Source: Paraliobacillus quinghaiensis
GTDB lineage: Bacteria; Bacillota; Bacilli; Bacillales; Amphibacillaceae
DNA length: 64,000 bases
Direction: 5' to 3'
Assembly (NCBI RefSeq): GCF_003426025.1
Contig: NZ_QJSH01000001.1
Coordinates: 62,001 to 126,000, forward strand
The notes beneath the pieces were generated by a model. The model searched no databases and was not told the DNA's origin. It saw only the letters and a program-made list of their open reading frames with translations. Every line of letters starts with the position of its first letter. Position 1 is the stretch's first letter. The translations under genes and the position numbers were made by a program. This document shows positions 47,103-55,777 of this stretch, one piece after another.

Positions 47103-48314
47103 ATGCTACAAAGACATACTTGTAAAAATGGCCTGCGTATTGTATTAGAAGGTATACCAACTGTTCGTTCAGTAACAATTGGTATTTGGATTCGCGCCGG
47201 TTCAAGAAATGAAACCAAAGAAAACAATGGTATCTCGCATTTTTTGGAGCACATGTTTTTTAAGGGAACAGATAAGAAAAATGCTAAAGAAATTGCAGAA
47301 GCATTTGATGCTATCGGTGGACAAATTAATGCTTTTACATCAAAAGAATATACATGTTATTACGTAAAGGTATTAGATACACATAAAGAATTTGCTGTTG
47401 ATCTATTAGCTGATATGTTCTTTCATTCTAAATTTGATCCCGAGGAAATTGAGAAAGAAAAAAATGTTGTGCTAGAAGAAATAAAAATGTCTGAAGACAC
47501 GCCTGACGATATTGTACATGACTTATTAGCAGAGGCTAGTTATGGAGATCATCCATTGGGGTATCCGATACTAGGTATAGATAACACATTGAAGTCTTTT
47601 ACAGCCGAAGATCTACATCAATATAAAGAAAAACACTATCGACCTGATAATATTGTAATTTCAGTAGCAGGTAATGTAGATAAAACTTTTATAACCCATG
47701 TAGAATCTCTATTTGATCAATTCACTGAGACAAATCAAACTTCGTCAATTGATAAATCAATATTTATTCCAAAACAATTAACCAGAAAAAAAGAAACAGA
47801 GCAAGCACACTTGTGTATTGGTTATCCAGGCTTACCTGTTGATGCTTCAAATATATTTAGTCTAGTAGTCATCAATAACGTCTTGGGAGGAAGTATGAGT
47901 TCAAGATTGTTTCAGGAAATCAGAGAACAACGTGGCCTAGCTTATTCCGTGTTTTCATATCACAGCTCATTTATTGATGATGGTTTATTAACGATCTATG
48001 CTGGAACAGGTAAAGAATATTTATCTGTACTGCAGGAAACGATTCACCAAACAATAACTTCTTTAATACAAGATGGATTAACTGATAAGGAATTAAAAAA
48101 CAGTAAAGAACAATTAAAAGGCAATTTAGTACTTGGTTTAGAAAGCACAAATAGCCGAATGAGTCGAAATGGAAAAAATGAGTTGCTTTTAGGCAGACAC
48201 CGAAGTATAGATGAATTAATAGCAGAAATTGATGAGGTTAATATGGAATCAGCAAATCAATTAATTCAACAAATCTTTAACCAAGATTATTCAAGTGCGT
48301 TAATATCTCCATAA
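47103..48314 (+). CDS. mlpA: M16-family zinc peptidase MlpA (YmxG)
   Basis: Processing-peptidase-like metalloprotease. The inverted zinc motif is HFLEH (His46, Glu49, His50) with the distal Glu in EIKMSEDTPDD region; the C-terminal half includes GGSMSSRLFQEIREQRGLAYSVFSYHSSF (short motifs GGSMSSRLFQEIRE, GLAYSV). The ATG at 47103 (GGAGGA upstream) gives 403 residues; an earlier in-frame ATG at 47079 is not family sequence. Its role in B. subtilis is poorly known (linked to aprE expression). Confidence 0.94.
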   Translation: MLQRHTCKNGLRIVLEGIPTVRSVTIGIWIRAGSRNETKENNGISHFLEHMFFKGTDKKNAKEIAEAFDAIGGQINAFTSKEYTCYYVKVLDTHKEFAVDLLADMFFHSKFDPEEIEKEKNVVLEEIKMSEDTPDDIVHDLLAEASYGDHPLGYPILGIDNTLKSFTAEDLHQYKEKHYRPDNIVISVAGNVDKTFITHVESLFDQFTETNQTSSIDKSIFIPKQLTRKKETEQAHLCIGYPGLPVDASNIFSLVVINNVLGGSMSSRLFQEIREQRGLAYSVFSYHSSFIDDGLLTIYAGTGKEYLSVLQETIHQTITSLIQDGLTDKELKNSKEQLKGNLVLGLESTNSRMSRNGKNELLLGRHRSIDELIAEIDEVNMESANQLIQQIFNQDYSSALISP

Positions 48315-48352
48315 CCTAAACCTTTTTTGCCGTTACTTAGCAAAAGATAAAT

Positions 48353-48397
48353 AAAACGAGTCTATGTGTGCAATGATGCATAGACTCGTTTTTTTAT
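48353..48397 (+). terminator. Terminator after mlpA
   Basis: AAAACGAGTCTATG (48353-48366) pairs with CATAGACTCGTTTT (48379-48392), a perfect 14-bp stem, followed by TTT. Because A and T runs flank it, it could also work in reverse, but no convergent gene is present. Confidence 0.9.
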
Positions 48398-48502
48398 ACA
48401 TATTTTTAAAAAGTACATCAATTAAATGACGTGATTTTGCTATGTCAGATTTTATAGTTTGTTTCTATAATTATAAGTAGCCTAGTTAAGGAGGTTGGTT
48501 TA

Positions 48503-48757
48503 ATGCGTTATAAAACACTTAGTGGTAAAGAAATTGTTAATATTAATAATGGTTCACGATTGGGAATATTAGGGCAAACAGATATTGAGTTAGATGAGAA
48601 AACAGGACAGATAAAAGCCTTCATCATCCCTAATTATGGTTGGTTAGGAATGAAAAAAGAGGGAGAAAACTTAAAAATTCATTGGAAAGACATTCAAAAA
48701 ATTGGAGAAGACATGATTATGATTAATCAAACCCCGCCCAATAAACCACAAATTTAA
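48503..48757 (+). CDS. ymxH: PRC-barrel sporulation protein YlmC/YmxH family
   Basis: An 84-residue single PRC-barrel: LSGKEIVNINNGSRLGILGQTDIELDEKTGQIKAFIIP (short motifs SGKEIVNINNG, LGILGQTDIE) and IHWKDIQKIGEDMIMI. Paralogues YlmC and YmxH are sporulation-associated; the location before dpaA identifies YmxH. AAGGAGGTT precedes ATG 48503. Function is unknown. Confidence 0.9.
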   Translation: MRYKTLSGKEIVNINNGSRLGILGQTDIELDEKTGQIKAFIIPNYGWLGMKKEGENLKIHWKDIQKIGEDMIMINQTPPNKPQI

Positions 48758-48772
48758 AATATTCTCTTAGCT

Positions 48773-48809
48773 AAATTGCTCAGAATGTACACTCATTTGA
48801 GCAATTTTT
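48773..48809 (+). terminator. Terminator after ymxH
   Basis: AAATTGCTCA (48773-48782) pairs with TGAGCAATTT (48798-48807) followed by T residues. Confidence 0.8.
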
Positions 48810-48980
48810 CTTATAGGAAATTATGATTTTTAGGCTGATGTACTAAGAGTTAAGAGCATTTATAATATTTGAAAGTAAGTGATAAAAGACTTTGTTGGTA
48901 AACATAGTTGCTTGTAAATATTCGGACTTGAGATAAAAAGTGCAATAACTAGTAATGTGAGTTACTAAACCGCTACGTCA

Positions 48981-49146
48981 GTAAATGGATTCCCTTTCCG
49001 TGGGCTCAGTCTCAGCTAACTCGGAGGTAAAAAACACCTCCGAGTGGATCTTCGACTTGTAAGGGAAGGACCACAGGCTAAAACCGTCCTTGTCGGACAA
49101 CGCCTGCATGACCCTTGTCGGGCCTCAGGAGTGTCATCCATTTGCC
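48981..49146 (-). repeat. Palindromic interspersed repeat, copy 1 (reverse)
   Basis: Read on the - strand it parallels copy 2 at 49225-49376: terminal AAATGGAT/ATCCATTT inverted repeat, GACACTCCTG near one end, GAAGATCCACT, a perfect internal stem ACTCGGAGGT/ACCTCCGAGT (49019-49028 and 49036-49045), GTTAGCTGA and CGGAAAGGGA near the other. It has an extra GC-rich segment of about 65 bp (49050-49125) containing CCTTGTCGG twice. There is no ORF. Base composition is clearly higher in GC than the surroundings. Confidence 0.8.
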
Positions 49147-49224
49147 TCCTTCGCTAGTTAGAGTATCTAATTATAATTTGAGATATTAACGCTCAATAAG
49201 CTCTTCTACAACTATCTAGCGGAT

Positions 49225-49376
49225 CAAATGAAATTGACGACACTCCTGCAGGAACAGCGCGAGCTGAAGATCCACTAGGAAGCGTTCTTTGGGCCTGCGG
49301 TTACTCGGCCCACCGAAAACATTTGCTTCCTAGTTAGCTGAAGCCGTGCCTGCGGAAAGGGAGTCAATTTCATTTG
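49225..49376 (+). repeat. Palindromic interspersed repeat, copy 2 (forward)
   Basis: Bounded by a perfect 14-bp inverted repeat, CAAATGAAATTGAC (49225-49238) and GTCAATTTCATTTG (49363-49376). Inside are CGACACTCCTG, GAAGATCCACT, a stem ACTAGGAAGC/GCTTCCTAGT (49274-49283 and 49325-49334), GGGCC/GGCCC, GTTAGCTGAAGCCGTGCC and CGGAAAGGGAGTC. This layout resembles very common non-coding repeats I have seen in Bacillaceae genomes; I cannot give a family name. About 75 bp of A/T-rich sequence separates it from copy 1. Confidence 0.82.
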
Positions 49377-49487
49377 AGGAGCGGCAACTTAAGTTACTAA
49401 TTGCTGACTATACGATTTAAGTTTTTAATACATAGTTTATATAAATTGTTTCATAAACTAAGATCTTTTATAAAAAAGCGTTTAAAA

Positions 49488-49516
49488 GGACCGGGCTGGG
49501 TTATGGCCGGTTTTTC
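49488..49516 (+). terminator. Orphan terminator-like hairpin
   Basis: GGACCGGGC and GCCGGTTTTTC form a GC-rich stem with a T run, but no gene lies upstream for 680 bp: ymxH already has its own terminator. It may end readthrough or an unannotated RNA from the repeat region. Confidence 0.55.
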
Positions 49517-49593
49517 TTAGTATAGATCGATCTTTAATTTAAGGTGTGATTTCATGGATATTATCCCAATTTTAGCTTGTCAGTATGCAATAT

Positions 49594-49624
49594 CTTCACT
49601 TTACGTACCTAAATTCATATGATA
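49594..49624 (+). promoter_or_regulatory. Candidate sporulation (SigK-type) promoter of dpaA
   Basis: CATATGATA (49616-49624) matches the mother-cell SigK -10 form CATA-NNN-TA; CTTCAC (49594-49599), 16 bp upstream, is a fair -35. In B. subtilis spoVF is transcribed by SigK late in sporulation, so the position, 34 bp before the dpaA start, fits. Confidence 0.5.
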
Positions 49625-49657
49625 TTTAGAACTAAAGCTAGTGAAAGAGGTGGATAT

Positions 49658-50536
49658 ATGGATTCAATGATCCGTATGGCAATTATAGGCGGCGATGCAC
49701 GCTATTTAGAACTGATCAAAAAACTGTCTGAAAAAGAAAATTACTACATGGAATTGGTTGGATTTGACCAACTAGATCAAGGTTTTACGGGTGTTAAACA
49801 AACTAATTTTGATGAACTTGAGGTAGAAGATCTTGATGTTATTATTTTACCTATTCCAGGAATTGATGAAGATGGTTACATCGAAACAGTTTTCTCTAAT
49901 AAAAAAATTCAAATAACTAAGAATTGGTTTAACAAATTGAAAAAAGGTTGTTTAATTTTTTCAGGAATTACCACGCCATATTTGAGCTCCAACGCTGAAA
50001 AGGTGAATGCACGTCTTCTTCCTTTAATGCAACGTGATGATGTTGCAATTTATAATTCGATTCCTACAACTGAAGGTGCAATTATGCTAGCCATTCAACA
50101 TACAAATTTCACTATTCACAGTTCACGGGTTCTGGTTTTAGGTTTGGGAAGGGTTGGACATAGTGTGGCGAGTAAATTTGCAGGATTAGGAGCCGATGTT
50201 GTTGTTGGAACCAAGAAAGACAAAGATATAGCTAGAGCTATAGAGATGGGGCTGGAGGCTTTTCACATGGAAGAGCTAACCGCATATACTGGGCAGTGTG
50301 ATATTCTAATTAATACGATTCCAGCTAAAGTTGTCACAGAAGGTGCACTCAATCAAATGAAATCAAATGCTCTAATAATTGACTTAGCATCTAAACCAGG
50401 TGGAGTTGATTTTAATCATGCAAAACAAAGAGGGATTACAGCACTTCAAGCACTAGGGCTACCAGGAATGGTCGCTCCAAAAACGGCAGGAGAAATACTT
50501 GCGAAAACGATTAATCAACTCATTATCACACAATAA
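49658..50536 (+). CDS. spoVFA: Dipicolinate synthase subunit A
   Basis: With subunit B converts (dihydro)dipicolinate precursor to dipicolinic acid for the spore core. The 292-residue product shows MAIIGGDARYLELIKKL, VGFDQLDQGFTGV, IFSGITTPYL, YNSIPTTEGAIMLAIQHT, a nucleotide-binding VLVLGLGRVGHSVA (about residue 152) and ASKPGGVDF...LGLPGMVAPKTAGEIL. The ATG at 49658 follows AGAGGTGG; an upstream in-frame ATG at 49619 overlaps the promoter candidate. Its presence shows the organism is an endospore former. Confidence 0.96.
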   Translation: MDSMIRMAIIGGDARYLELIKKLSEKENYYMELVGFDQLDQGFTGVKQTNFDELEVEDLDVIILPIPGIDEDGYIETVFSNKKIQITKNWFNKLKKGCLIFSGITTPYLSSNAEKVNARLLPLMQRDDVAIYNSIPTTEGAIMLAIQHTNFTIHSSRVLVLGLGRVGHSVASKFAGLGADVVVGTKKDKDIARAIEMGLEAFHMEELTAYTGQCDILINTIPAKVVTEGALNQMKSNALIIDLASKPGGVDFNHAKQRGITALQALGLPGMVAPKTAGEILAKTINQLIITQ

Positions 50537-50559
50537 TAATAAAGTGGGGAGAATGAGTC

Positions 50560-51144
50560 GTGCTAAAAGGGAAAAAAATAGGTTTTGGAATTACTGGATC
50601 ACATTGTACGTATGCAGCAGTTTTTCCACAGATAGAACAGTTAATCAAGGAGGGGGCAGAAGTAGTTCCCGTTGTTTCGAATACAGTTCAAGAAACAGAT
50701 ACACGATTTGGTAAAGCAGAAGATCATTTGAAGAGGTTAACAGAGATTACAGGAAGAGAACCGATTGGAACAATTGTTGATGCGGAACCACTCGGACCAA
50801 AAGAACCATTAGATTGCATGGTAATTGCTCCATTGACTGGGAATTCCATGAGTCGATTAGCAAATGGAATCTCAGACTCTGCAGTTTTAATGGCTACTAA
50901 AGCAACTATGCGTAATGGCAGTCCGGTTGTATTAGCTATTTCTACAAATGATGCACTAGGCCTAAATGGAGTTAACTTAATGCGTTTAATGGCAACTAAA
51001 TTAATTTATTTTGTACCTTATGGTCAAGATGATTTCATTAAAAAGCCTAACTCACTAGTCGCAGATATGACAAAAATTCCTGAGACAATTAGTCATGCAT
51101 TGTCCTTTAAACAAATACAACCAGTCCTATTAAGAGAAAAGTAA
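50560..51144 (+). CDS. spoVFB: Dipicolinate synthase subunit B (flavoprotein)
   Basis: A 194-residue flavoprotein of the SpoVFB family: KKIGFGITGSHCTYAAVFPQIEQLI (short motifs FGITGSHCTYAA, VFPQIEQ), MVIAPLTGNSMSRLANGISDSAVLMA and PYGQDDFIKKPNSLVADM. GTG start at 50560 after GTGGGGAG, 24 bp after subunit A; the two form one unit. Confidence 0.95.
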   Translation: MLKGKKIGFGITGSHCTYAAVFPQIEQLIKEGAEVVPVVSNTVQETDTRFGKAEDHLKRLTEITGREPIGTIVDAEPLGPKEPLDCMVIAPLTGNSMSRLANGISDSAVLMATKATMRNGSPVVLAISTNDALGLNGVNLMRLMATKLIYFVPYGQDDFIKKPNSLVADMTKIPETISHALSFKQIQPVLLREK

Positions 51145-51180
51145 AACGAATAATCCTGTGTATGAGTACCTTTTCACTAC

Positions 51181-51209
51181 TTGAGTATGTTAAAATAGAT
51201 TATAATAAT
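51181..51209 (+). promoter_or_regulatory. Candidate SigA promoter of asd
   Basis: TTGAGT (51181-51186), 17 bp, AATAAT (51204-51209), in the 105-bp gap before asd. It would allow vegetative expression of asd-dapG-dapA independent of the sporulation genes upstream. There is no room for a lysine riboswitch. Confidence 0.5.
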
Positions 51210-51249
51210 AGATTTAACACTTACTAGAGTATTGGAAAGGGGTATTTTT

Positions 51250-52296
51250 GTGTCAGAATTAAAAGGATATAACGTTGCAGTTGTAGGGGCAACTGGAGCG
51301 GTTGGCCAAAAAATGTTAGAAACATTAGAAAAAAAGGATTTTCCAATTGGACAGTTATTACTATTATCTTCTAGTCGTTCAGCTGGAACTAAAATAAATT
51401 TTAAAGGAGAAACCTATACAGTTCAGGAAGCTAAACCTGAAAGCTTTGAAGGTGTTCAAATTGCATTATTCTCAGCTGGTGGATCTGTTTCAAAGGCGTT
51501 GGCACATGAAGCAGTTTCACGAGGCGCTGTAGTTGTTGATAATACGAGTGCTTTTCGAATGGATCCAGATGTACCGTTAGTGGTGCCAGAAGTTAATGAA
51601 ATCGATATTGAAAAGCATAACGGAATAATTGCAAATCCAAACTGCTCAACAATTCAAATGGTTGCAGCATTGAAACCAATTCAAGATGCACATGGACTTA
51701 ATCGTGTGATGGTTTCTACCTATCAAGCAGTTTCTGGAGCTGGCGCGGAGGCTGTTGAAGAGTTAACAGACCTTTCGCAAGCATTTTTAAATGGGGAAGA
51801 TCTTGATCCTGAATTGTTACCTGTAAAAGGTGAAAAGAAGCATTATCCAATTGCATTTAATGCTATTCCTCAAATTGATGTATTTCAAGAGAATGGTTAC
51901 ACATTTGAAGAAATGAAAATGATTAACGAAACGAAGAAGATACTACATGATACAGAGTTATCTGTTGCAGCTACGTGTGTGCGTCTACCGTTCTTCACTT
52001 CACACGCAGAAAGTGTATATATTGAGGTGGATGATACAAACGTAACAGTTCAAGACTTGCAGCGCTTGATAGAAGAAGCGCCTGGCGTTGTTTTAGAAGA
52101 TGATCCTGCAAATCAAGTATATCCAACCCCATTAAGTGCTGTTGGTAAAAGTGATGTTTTTGTTGGTAGAATTCGAAAAGATCCTGATCACCCGAATGGT
52201 TTTCACTTATGGGTAGTATCAGATAATTTATTAAAAGGTGCTGCATGGAATTCAGTGCAGATTGCTGAATCATTAATTAAAAATAACTGGCTCTAA
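51250..52296 (+). CDS. asd: Aspartate-semialdehyde dehydrogenase
   Basis: Reduces aspartyl phosphate to the semialdehyde for lysine, diaminopimelate, threonine and methionine. NADPH-binding [18 protein letters not shown] at the start; catalytic Cys132 in [11 protein letters not shown]; His region [19 protein letters not shown]. The GTG at 51250 follows AAAGGGGT by 8 bases and gives 348 residues; an in-frame TTG at 51232 is too close to that site. Confidence 0.96.
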   Translation: MSELKGYNVAVVGATGAVGQKMLETLEKKDFPIGQLLLLSSSRSAGTKINFKGETYTVQEAKPESFEGVQIALFSAGGSVSKALAHEAVSRGAVVVDNTSAFRMDPDVPLVVPEVNEIDIEKHNGIIANPNCSTIQMVAALKPIQDAHGLNRVMVSTYQAVSGAGAEAVEELTDLSQAFLNGEDLDPELLPVKGEKKHYPIAFNAIPQIDVFQENGYTFEEMKMINETKKILHDTELSVAATCVRLPFFTSHAESVYIEVDDTNVTVQDLQRLIEEAPGVVLEDDPANQVYPTPLSAVGKSDVFVGRIRKDPDHPNGFHLWVVSDNLLKGAAWNSVQIAESLIKNNWL

Positions 52297-52311
52297 GTTT
52301 GAGGTGTCAAC

Positions 52312-53532
52312 ATGAAAATTTTAGTGCAAAAATATGGCGGGACATCCGTGCAGGATAAGATGACAAGAAAAAATGCAATCAACCACATCAGTACTTCAAT
52401 TGCTGAAGGATATAAAGTGGTAGTTGTTGTTTCAGCGATGGGGAGATATCCAACCCCATATGCAACAGACTCTCTTTTGGAGTTAATTAATTATCCTGAT
52501 ACAAAAAGCAGTAAGAGAGAACAAGATTTAATTTTATCTTGTGGCGAAACAATTTCTGCTGTGGTGTTCTCTAATGAGTTAAAAGAAGCAGGCATAACCT
52601 CCACAGCGCTAACAGGTGCTCAAGCAGGTTTTTTAACAAATGATGACTTTACTGCTGCCAAAATAAAAGAAATGCAGGTTGATCGTGTTTATCGAGACTT
52701 ACAGGAACACCAAGTAGTAGTTGTTGCAGGTTTTCAAGGGAAATCAGAAACAGACGAGATTACAACACTTGGACGTGGAGGTAGCGATACATCAGCAGCA
52801 GCCCTAGGTGCAGCCCTTGATGCAAGCTTCATAGATATTTTTACGGATGTAGATGGTATTATGACAGCTGACCCCCGTGTAGTTAAAGCCGCGCGAACAT
52901 TAGATGTTGTCACTTATAATGAGATATGTAATCTCGCTTATCAAGGTGCAAAAGTTATTCACCCAAGAGCAGTAGAGATTGCGATGCAAGCAAAGATTCC
53001 TATTCGAGTTCGGTCAACAGCATCTGATGATATTGGTACTTTGGTTACAGCATCAAAAGAGACGCTAAAGGGAAAAGATATCCCTGATCGTCTTGTAACT
53101 GGAATTGCTCATATGTCTGGAATTACCCAAGTAAAAGTACAAACAAATGAAAATGTTGATCGATTACATTCAGATGTATTTAAGACAATGGCAGGTGCAG
53201 GGATATCGGTTGATTTTATAAATATTTCGCCTAATGGCGTTATTTATACAATTCCAGAAGTTTTTGCCGACCATGCATATCAACTATTAGAAGGGTTATC
53301 CTATCAACCAGAAATGATTAATAATTGTGCAAAAGTCTCATTAGTTGGGGCTGGTATGACAGGTGTGCCAGGTGTAACAGCAAAAATTGTTCAAACACTG
53401 ACAGATGCGGGAATTCCAATTCTTCAGTCTGCTGACAGTCATACAACGATATGGGTTCTCATTCATCATGATGATCTTGTCCCAGCTGTAAATTCATTGC
53501 ATGATACATTTAAGTTAAATGAAAAATTGTAG
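52312..53532 (+). CDS. dapG: Aspartokinase I (DapG type)
   Basis: First enzyme of the aspartate pathway. The kinase domain has ILVQKYGGTSVQ, LSCGETISAVVF, TLGRGGSDTSAAALGAALDASFIDIFTDVDGI (short motifs GRGGSDTSA, FTDVDG) and two C-terminal ACT domains (about 265-400). The 406-residue length and location between asd and dapA identify the diaminopimelate-sensitive DapG form. It has no internal start region like LysC. Confidence 0.93.
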   Translation: MKILVQKYGGTSVQDKMTRKNAINHISTSIAEGYKVVVVVSAMGRYPTPYATDSLLELINYPDTKSSKREQDLILSCGETISAVVFSNELKEAGITSTALTGAQAGFLTNDDFTAAKIKEMQVDRVYRDLQEHQVVVVAGFQGKSETDEITTLGRGGSDTSAAALGAALDASFIDIFTDVDGIMTADPRVVKAARTLDVVTYNEICNLAYQGAKVIHPRAVEIAMQAKIPIRVRSTASDDIGTLVTASKETLKGKDIPDRLVTGIAHMSGITQVKVQTNENVDRLHSDVFKTMAGAGISVDFINISPNGVIYTIPEVFADHAYQLLEGLSYQPEMINNCAKVSLVGAGMTGVPGVTAKIVQTLTDAGIPILQSADSHTTIWVLIHHDDLVPAVNSLHDTFKLNEKL

Positions 53533-53539
53533 TCATAAA

Positions 53540-53692
53540 GACATTCAAAAAGGGAATCAATTGATAAGAGCACATCGCTTTTTGGGCTCGTTCTTCCGGT
53601 CCTTATGTAGGGGAAGCCTACATTCTAGTCCTCGGAATTATCGCTGCCTTATCATGCGTGCTACTGATTTACTGACTTTTTGAACGCGTACT
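53540..53692 (+). repeat. Dispersed MITE-like repeat, copy C
   Basis: About 150 bp between dapG and dapA with ends GACATTCAAAAAGGG and GACTTTTTGAACGCGTACT, an imperfect terminal inverted repeat. It contains GGGCTCGTTCTTCCG, which matches the reverse complement of copy A, and a small inner palindrome GTAGGGGAAGCCTAC. There is no ORF. It starts 8 bp after the dapG stop. Confidence 0.65.
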
Positions 53693-53741
53693 AATACTAT
53701 TATGGACAGATCAAGATGGAAGAAGGGAGAAGCTGAACATC

Positions 53742-54605
53742 GTGAATTTTGGAAAACTATTAACTGCTATGGTTACCCCGTTTGACAAAGAAGGTCAAAT
53801 GGATATGTTAAAAGTCGAACAGTTAATTGAACACTTAATAACACATCAGACTGAAGGATTAATTGTTGCTGGTACTACTGGGGAGTCACCAACGCTTAAG
53901 AAAAAAGAAAAGGTCGCTTTATTTGAAAAGGCTGTTAGTGTAGTAAATGGACGCATTCCAATTATTGCAGGGACAGGATCAAATAACACAAACGAAACAA
54001 TTGAATTAACAAAACAAGCAGAAGCTACGGGTGTTGATGGGATATTACTTGTTACTCCATATTATAATAAACCAAATCAAGCCGGTTTATATGAGCATTT
54101 TAAAACAATAGCAGATGCGACTAATCTGCCTGTAATGTTGTATAATATCCCAGGAAGAACAATGGTTCACATGACTGTAGAAACAATTGTTGCTTTATCT
54201 GAAATTGACAATATTGTATCTATTAAGGAGTCTAGTGGAAACCTTGATGCTATTTCACAAATTATTGAACAAACAAGTGATGACTTCTCTGTTTACAGTG
54301 GAGACGATAGTTTAACATTACCATTAAAATCAATTGGTGCTAACGGGGTTGTCTCCGTATCATCACACATCATTGGTGATGAAATGAAACAAATGCTTGA
54401 TCATTTTGACAATGGCAATGTAGTAGAAGCTGCAAAAATCCATCGAACATTATTGCCTATAATGAGAGGTTTATTTATGGCTCCTTCACCTGCGCCAGTT
54501 AAAGCGGCATTGAGGTTAAAAGGGATTGATACTGGGAATGTTCGCTTACCACTGGTTAATTTGTCAGAGATTGAAGAGCATATACTTCGTGAATTAATTA
54601 ATTAA
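53742..54605 (+). CDS. dapA: 4-hydroxy-tetrahydrodipicolinate synthase
   Basis: Condenses pyruvate and aspartate semialdehyde; its product feeds lysine, cell wall and dipicolinate. The 287-residue TIM barrel has LIVAGTTGESPTLKKKEK, LLVTPYYNKPNQAGLY, MLYNIPGRT and the Schiff-base Lys162 (VSIKESSGNLD). GTG start at 53742 (MNFGKLLTAMVTPF) with AAGGGAG about 12 bases upstream. A repeat separates it from dapG. rnjB, its B. subtilis neighbour, is absent downstream. Confidence 0.96.
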   Translation: MNFGKLLTAMVTPFDKEGQMDMLKVEQLIEHLITHQTEGLIVAGTTGESPTLKKKEKVALFEKAVSVVNGRIPIIAGTGSNNTNETIELTKQAEATGVDGILLVTPYYNKPNQAGLYEHFKTIADATNLPVMLYNIPGRTMVHMTVETIVALSEIDNIVSIKESSGNLDAISQIIEQTSDDFSVYSGDDSLTLPLKSIGANGVVSVSSHIIGDEMKQMLDHFDNGNVVEAAKIHRTLLPIMRGLFMAPSPAPVKAALRLKGIDTGNVRLPLVNLSEIEEHILRELIN

Positions 54606-54620
54606 TAGTAGTAAAACAGC

Positions 54621-54659
54621 AAAAAAACAGCTTCTATTTGTTATAGAAGCTGTTTTTTT
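54621..54659 (+). terminator. Terminator after dapA
   Basis: AAAAAAACAGCTTCTAT (54621-54637) pairs perfectly with ATAGAAGCTGTTTTTTT (54643-54659), a 17-bp stem with T run. Confidence 0.95.
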
Positions 54660-54767
54660 AATGTGTTCTTAATTAGTTATATTTAATCTAAAATCCTTAT
54701 CTATCCTTAGTATTTTATTGTTTGATTCGTTCATACTAAGACAAGAGTATAGAAAGGAGATCCTGTT

Positions 54768-55484
54768 ATGTCAGAAAATAAGAAAGAACAGCAAGAACAA
54801 AAGTCACAATCTTCTTTAGTAGATAAGATTCAACAATTAGGGCAGTCAAACATTCCAACAGCACCTGATTCTAATATTCACGTCTTATCAATTATTGGTC
54901 AAGTTGAGGGTCATGTACAACTACCACCACAAAACAAAACAACAAAATACGAACATCTTCTTCCGCAACTAATTGCGATAGAACAAAATCCAAAGATAGA
55001 AGGATTGATTGTACTATTAAATACGGTAGGTGGTGATGTGGAAGCTGGTTTAGCACTATCTGAAATGATTTCCTCATTATCAAAGCCGACAGTATCCATT
55101 GTTTTAGGTGGTGGTCATTCTATTGGTGTACCGATTGCTGTAGCAACTGATTACTCTTATATTGTACCTTCTGCAACCATGACGATCCATCCAATTAGAT
55201 TAAATGGGCTTGTAATTGGCGTACCACAAACGTTTGAATATATGGACAAAATGCAAGAACGTGTCATTCAATTTGTTACCAGCCACTCAGACATAACTGA
55301 AGAAAAGTTTAAATCACTTATGTTTGAAAAAGGTAATTTAACACGTGATATCGGTACAAACGTTGTTGGTACAGATGCAGTTGAATATGGATTAATTAAT
55401 GCAGTTGGTGGGGTTAAGGAAGCAATGGAAACATTAACTAAGCTAATTGATGTTCAAAAAGACGGTGGGAGTGTCGTGCAATGA
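54768..55484 (+). CDS. tepA: ClpP-like serine protease TepA (YmfB)
   Basis: ClpP-fold protease called translocation-enhancing protein in B. subtilis, also implicated in germination-stage protein turnover. The nucleophile Ser118 is in [11 protein letters not shown] and His141 in [11 protein letters not shown]. The N-terminal 35 residues are Gln/Ser-rich. It has 238 residues and a good AAGGAGA before ATG 54768. It overlaps ylzJ by 4 bp. Confidence 0.94.
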   Translation: MSENKKEQQEQKSQSSLVDKIQQLGQSNIPTAPDSNIHVLSIIGQVEGHVQLPPQNKTTKYEHLLPQLIAIEQNPKIEGLIVLLNTVGGDVEAGLALSEMISSLSKPTVSIVLGGGHSIGVPIAVATDYSYIVPSATMTIHPIRLNGLVIGVPQTFEYMDKMQERVIQFVTSHSDITEEKFKSLMFEKGNLTRDIGTNVVGTDAVEYGLINAVGGVKEAMETLTKLIDVQKDGGSVVQ

Positions 55485-55690
55485 TTTTATATACGCCACT
55501 TTGTGAACATGATGTTTTTCCAACTGATCAGTCGCTATTTGATAGCCGTAAAGTTGTAAATACAAGTGATCAAACACTGCTTGTTGATAGTATAGGTAAC
55601 GGTTCTTATCGAATTGTCCAATTATTATCAACAAATCCGCAAGATTATTTATCCCAATCACTTACACCGGGTGAGGTTATCAGTGAATAA
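55481..55690 (+). CDS. ylzJ: YlzJ-like protein
   Basis: A 69-residue protein typical of Ylz[48 protein letters not shown]. Unknown function. It starts at ATG 55481 inside the tepA end (ATGA overlap), so it is translationally coupled, and precedes ftsK/spoIIIE as in B. subtilis. Confidence 0.92.
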   Translation: MILYTPLCEHDVFPTDQSLFDSRKVVNTSDQTLLVDSIGNGSYRIVQLLSTNPQDYLSQSLTPGEVISE

Positions 55691-55731
55691 TAGGATTTTC
55701 TCTACGGAAAAGACTACAAATTAAATAGATA

Positions 55732-55740
55732 TGCTATAAT
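55732..55740 (+). promoter_or_regulatory. Extended -10 promoter candidate upstream of ftsK
   Basis: TG-C-TATAAT (55732-55740) is a perfect extended -10 element; no good -35 is seen (GACTAC 17 bp upstream). Transcripts would include the 17-bp hairpin at 55778-55816 in the ftsK leader. Confidence 0.55.
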
Positions 55741-55777
55741 AGTGATAGAAGGTATCATCGTGAGATCTTTCTAAGAA

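Noticed and set aside
47179-47367. Small + strand ORF inside mlpA
   Set aside because: Out of frame in a well-conserved metalloprotease gene; no RBS.
50499-50714. Small + strand ORF at the dpaA/dpaB junction
   Set aside because: It overlaps both genes in a third frame and has no family features.
51145-51249. Lysine riboswitch before asd/dapG
   Set aside because: Only 105 bp with no L-box structure or terminator.
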